This document shows positions 7,096-8,296 of a stretch of 8,296 bases of DNA, in pieces. The notes under the pieces are model-generated. The model did no database searches. It was not told the DNA's origin and was given only the letters and a program-made list of their open reading frames with translations. The DNA lies in assembly GCA_031379665.1 (NCBI GenBank), contig JANNFI010000045.1, forward strand, positions 1 through 8,296. Direction: 5' to 3'. Position 1 is the stretch's first letter. Each line of letters starts with the position of its first letter. Source of the DNA: SZUA-254 sp031379665. Its GTDB lineage: Bacteria > Bacteroidota > Ignavibacteria > UBA10030 > SZUA-254. A program made the translations under genes and the position numbers.

Positions 7096-8296
7096 ATGAA
7101 AATCCCCAAATTCAAGAATGAAGCCTTCACCGATTTTTCGAAGAAAGCCAACAGGCTGAAGCAGGAGCAGGCGCTCCGCGACGTCGAACGAAAATTCGGG
7201 AAGGAATACCCCAACATCGTCGGCGGCGAACGTGTCGTCACCGATGGCGCCAAGATCGCATCCCTCAACCCCTCGGACCCCTCGCAGGTCGTGGGGTACT
7301 TCCAGAAGGGAACGTCGCAGGACGCGTTGAAGGCCGTCGATGTCGCGCTCGCCGCATTCGAAAAATGGAAAAACGTGCCCGCCGAGAAGCGGGCGTCGTA
7401 CCTGTTCAAGACGGCGAAGGTGATGCGCAAGAAACGCTTCGAGTTGAACGCGATCGAGATCTTCGAGGTGGGGAAGACCTGGCTCGAAGCGGACGGCGAC
7501 GTGGCCGAGGCGATCGACTTTTGCGAGTTCTACGCCCGCGAGATGCTCCGGTACTCGGATATGAAGACCGCCATCCAGCTCCCGGGGGAAAAGAACGAGC
7601 TGGTCTATATTCCCCTCGGCGTCGGCGTGGTGATCCCGCCCTGGAACTTTCCGCTCGCGATCCTCGTCGGGATGACGACCGCGGCGGTGGTCGCGGGGAA
7701 CACGGTGGTGTTAAAACCCTCGAGCGATTCCCCATTAACCGGCTTCGCATTCATGGAAATCCTCGCCGAGATCGGCCTCCCCCCCGGGGTGGTCAATTTC
7801 GTCGCCGGGCCGGGGAGCGCCGTAGGCGACACGCTGGTCTGCCACCCCAAGGTTCGTTTCATTTCCTTCACCGGTTCGAAGGAAGTCGGGATTCACATCT
7901 ACGAAGAGGGCGCGAAGGTCCGCCCGGGGCAGATCTGGCTTAAGCGCATTGTCGCCGAGATGGGGGGAAAGGATTCGATCATCGTCGACCGCGACACCGA
8001 CCTCGACGAGGCGGTCGCCGGCGTGACGGTGGCGGCGTTCGGTTTCCAGGGACAAAAGTGTTCCGCCTGCTCAAGGGCCATCGTCCACACAAAGGTATAC
8101 GATCGCTTCCTCGATCTGCTGAAAAAACGTGTCGAATCGATCACCGTCGGGCCCGCACACGACCTCTCCAACTTCATGGGCCCCGTGGTCAACAAGGGTT
8201 CGATGGAGAAGATCCTGGGCTACGCCGAGACCGGTGTCAGGGAGGGCGGACGTTTGATCACGGGCGGAAAGCGGGCCGCGGGAGACGGATACTTCA
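7096..8296 (+). CDS. pruA: L-glutamate gamma-semialdehyde dehydrogenase (1-pyrroline-5-carboxylate dehydrogenase), 3' end cut by window edge
   Basis: This enzyme oxidises L-glutamate 5-semialdehyde (the open form of pyrroline-5-carboxylate) to glutamate with NAD+, the last step of proline and arginine/ornithine breakdown, in the cytosol. The first 400 residues are present; RocA/PruA-type enzymes run to about 515, so roughly the last fifth is missing. Aldehyde dehydrogenase motifs are PPWNFPLAI (181-189), VLKPSS (205-210), the Rossmann turn FTGSKEVG (258-265), AEMGGKD with catalytic Glu288, and FGFQGQKCSACSR (315-327) with catalytic Cys322. The EMGGKDSIIVD and GQKCSACSR wording is that of the RocA/PruA group rather than general aldehyde dehydrogenases. 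There is no N-terminal proline dehydrogenase domain, so it is the monofunctional form. It lies 61 nt after the GH3 fusion gene; co-transcription is possible but there is no functional link. Confidence 0.93.
   Translation, partial: MKIPKFKNEAFTDFSKKANRLKQEQALRDVERKFGKEYPNIVGGERVVTDGAKIASLNPSDPSQVVGYFQKGTSQDALKAVDVALAAFEKWKNVPAEKRASYLFKTAKVMRKKRFELNAIEIFEVGKTWLEADGDVAEAIDFCEFYAREMLRYSDMKTAIQLPGEKNELVYIPLGVGVVIPPWNFPLAILVGMTTAAVVAGNTVVLKPSSDSPLTGFAFMEILAEIGLPPGVVNFVAGPGSAVGDTLVCHPKVRFISFTGSKEVGIHIYEEGAKVRPGQIWLKRIVAEMGGKDSIIVDRDTDLDEAVAGVTVAAFGFQGQKCSACSRAIVHTKVYDRFLDLLKKRVESITVGPAHDLSNFMGPVVNKGSMEKILGYAETGVREGGRLITGGKRAAGDGYF

Noticed and set aside
6459..7430. Minus-strand 323-codon open frame spanning the GH3 fusion gene end and pruA start
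   Set aside because: It crosses the boundary of two well-supported genes on the other strand and shows no conserved motif.

Overview
The window is high-G+C DNA packed with housekeeping and metabolic genes. There are six protein genes and no sign of mobile DNA, CRISPR or RNA genes. Several traits point to the Bacteroidota/Chlorobi-Ignavibacteria side of the FCB group: a single-chain alpha/beta E1 dehydrogenase, a NagZ-type glycosidase fused to a serine beta-lactamase-like domain on a lipoprotein, weak Shine-Dalgarno sequences, and a promoter candidate that fits the Bacteroidota TTG / TAnnTTTG pattern better than sigma-70. The placement is an inference from gene architecture; no marker gene is present to fix it.

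Layout. Positions 1-1167 (minus strand) hold the N-terminal 389 residues of a fused thiamine-diphosphate 2-oxo acid dehydrogenase E1, cut by the left edge just after the beta part begins. Positions 1168-1300 are a very A+T-rich divergent promoter region. On the plus strand, a YmdB-family cyclic-nucleotide phosphodiesterase (1301-2098) is followed after 2 nt by folD (2101-2991). A 154-nt gap (2992-3145) carries a nine-C tract and a plausible promoter. Then come a BadF/BadG-type N-acetylglucosamine kinase with a GTG start (3146-4081) and, overlapping it by 14 nt, a 988-residue lipoprotein that joins a GH3 N-acetylglucosaminidase to a serine hydrolase domain (4068-7034). After 61 nt begins an L-glutamate gamma-semialdehyde dehydrogenase (7096-8296), cut by the right edge.

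How the genes fit together. The kinase and GH3 genes form a natural pair: the glycosidase frees terminal GlcNAc from muropeptides or amino-sugar oligomers in the envelope, and the kinase traps imported sugar as GlcNAc-6-phosphate. The serine hydrolase domain may act on the peptide part of the same substrate. YmdB and FolD look co-transcribed but have no obvious shared pathway. The E1 and the aldehyde dehydrogenase belong to 2-oxo acid oxidation and proline/arginine catabolism. I found no convincing undescribed system; the most interesting items are the three-module lipoprotein and its tight coupling to the kinase gene.
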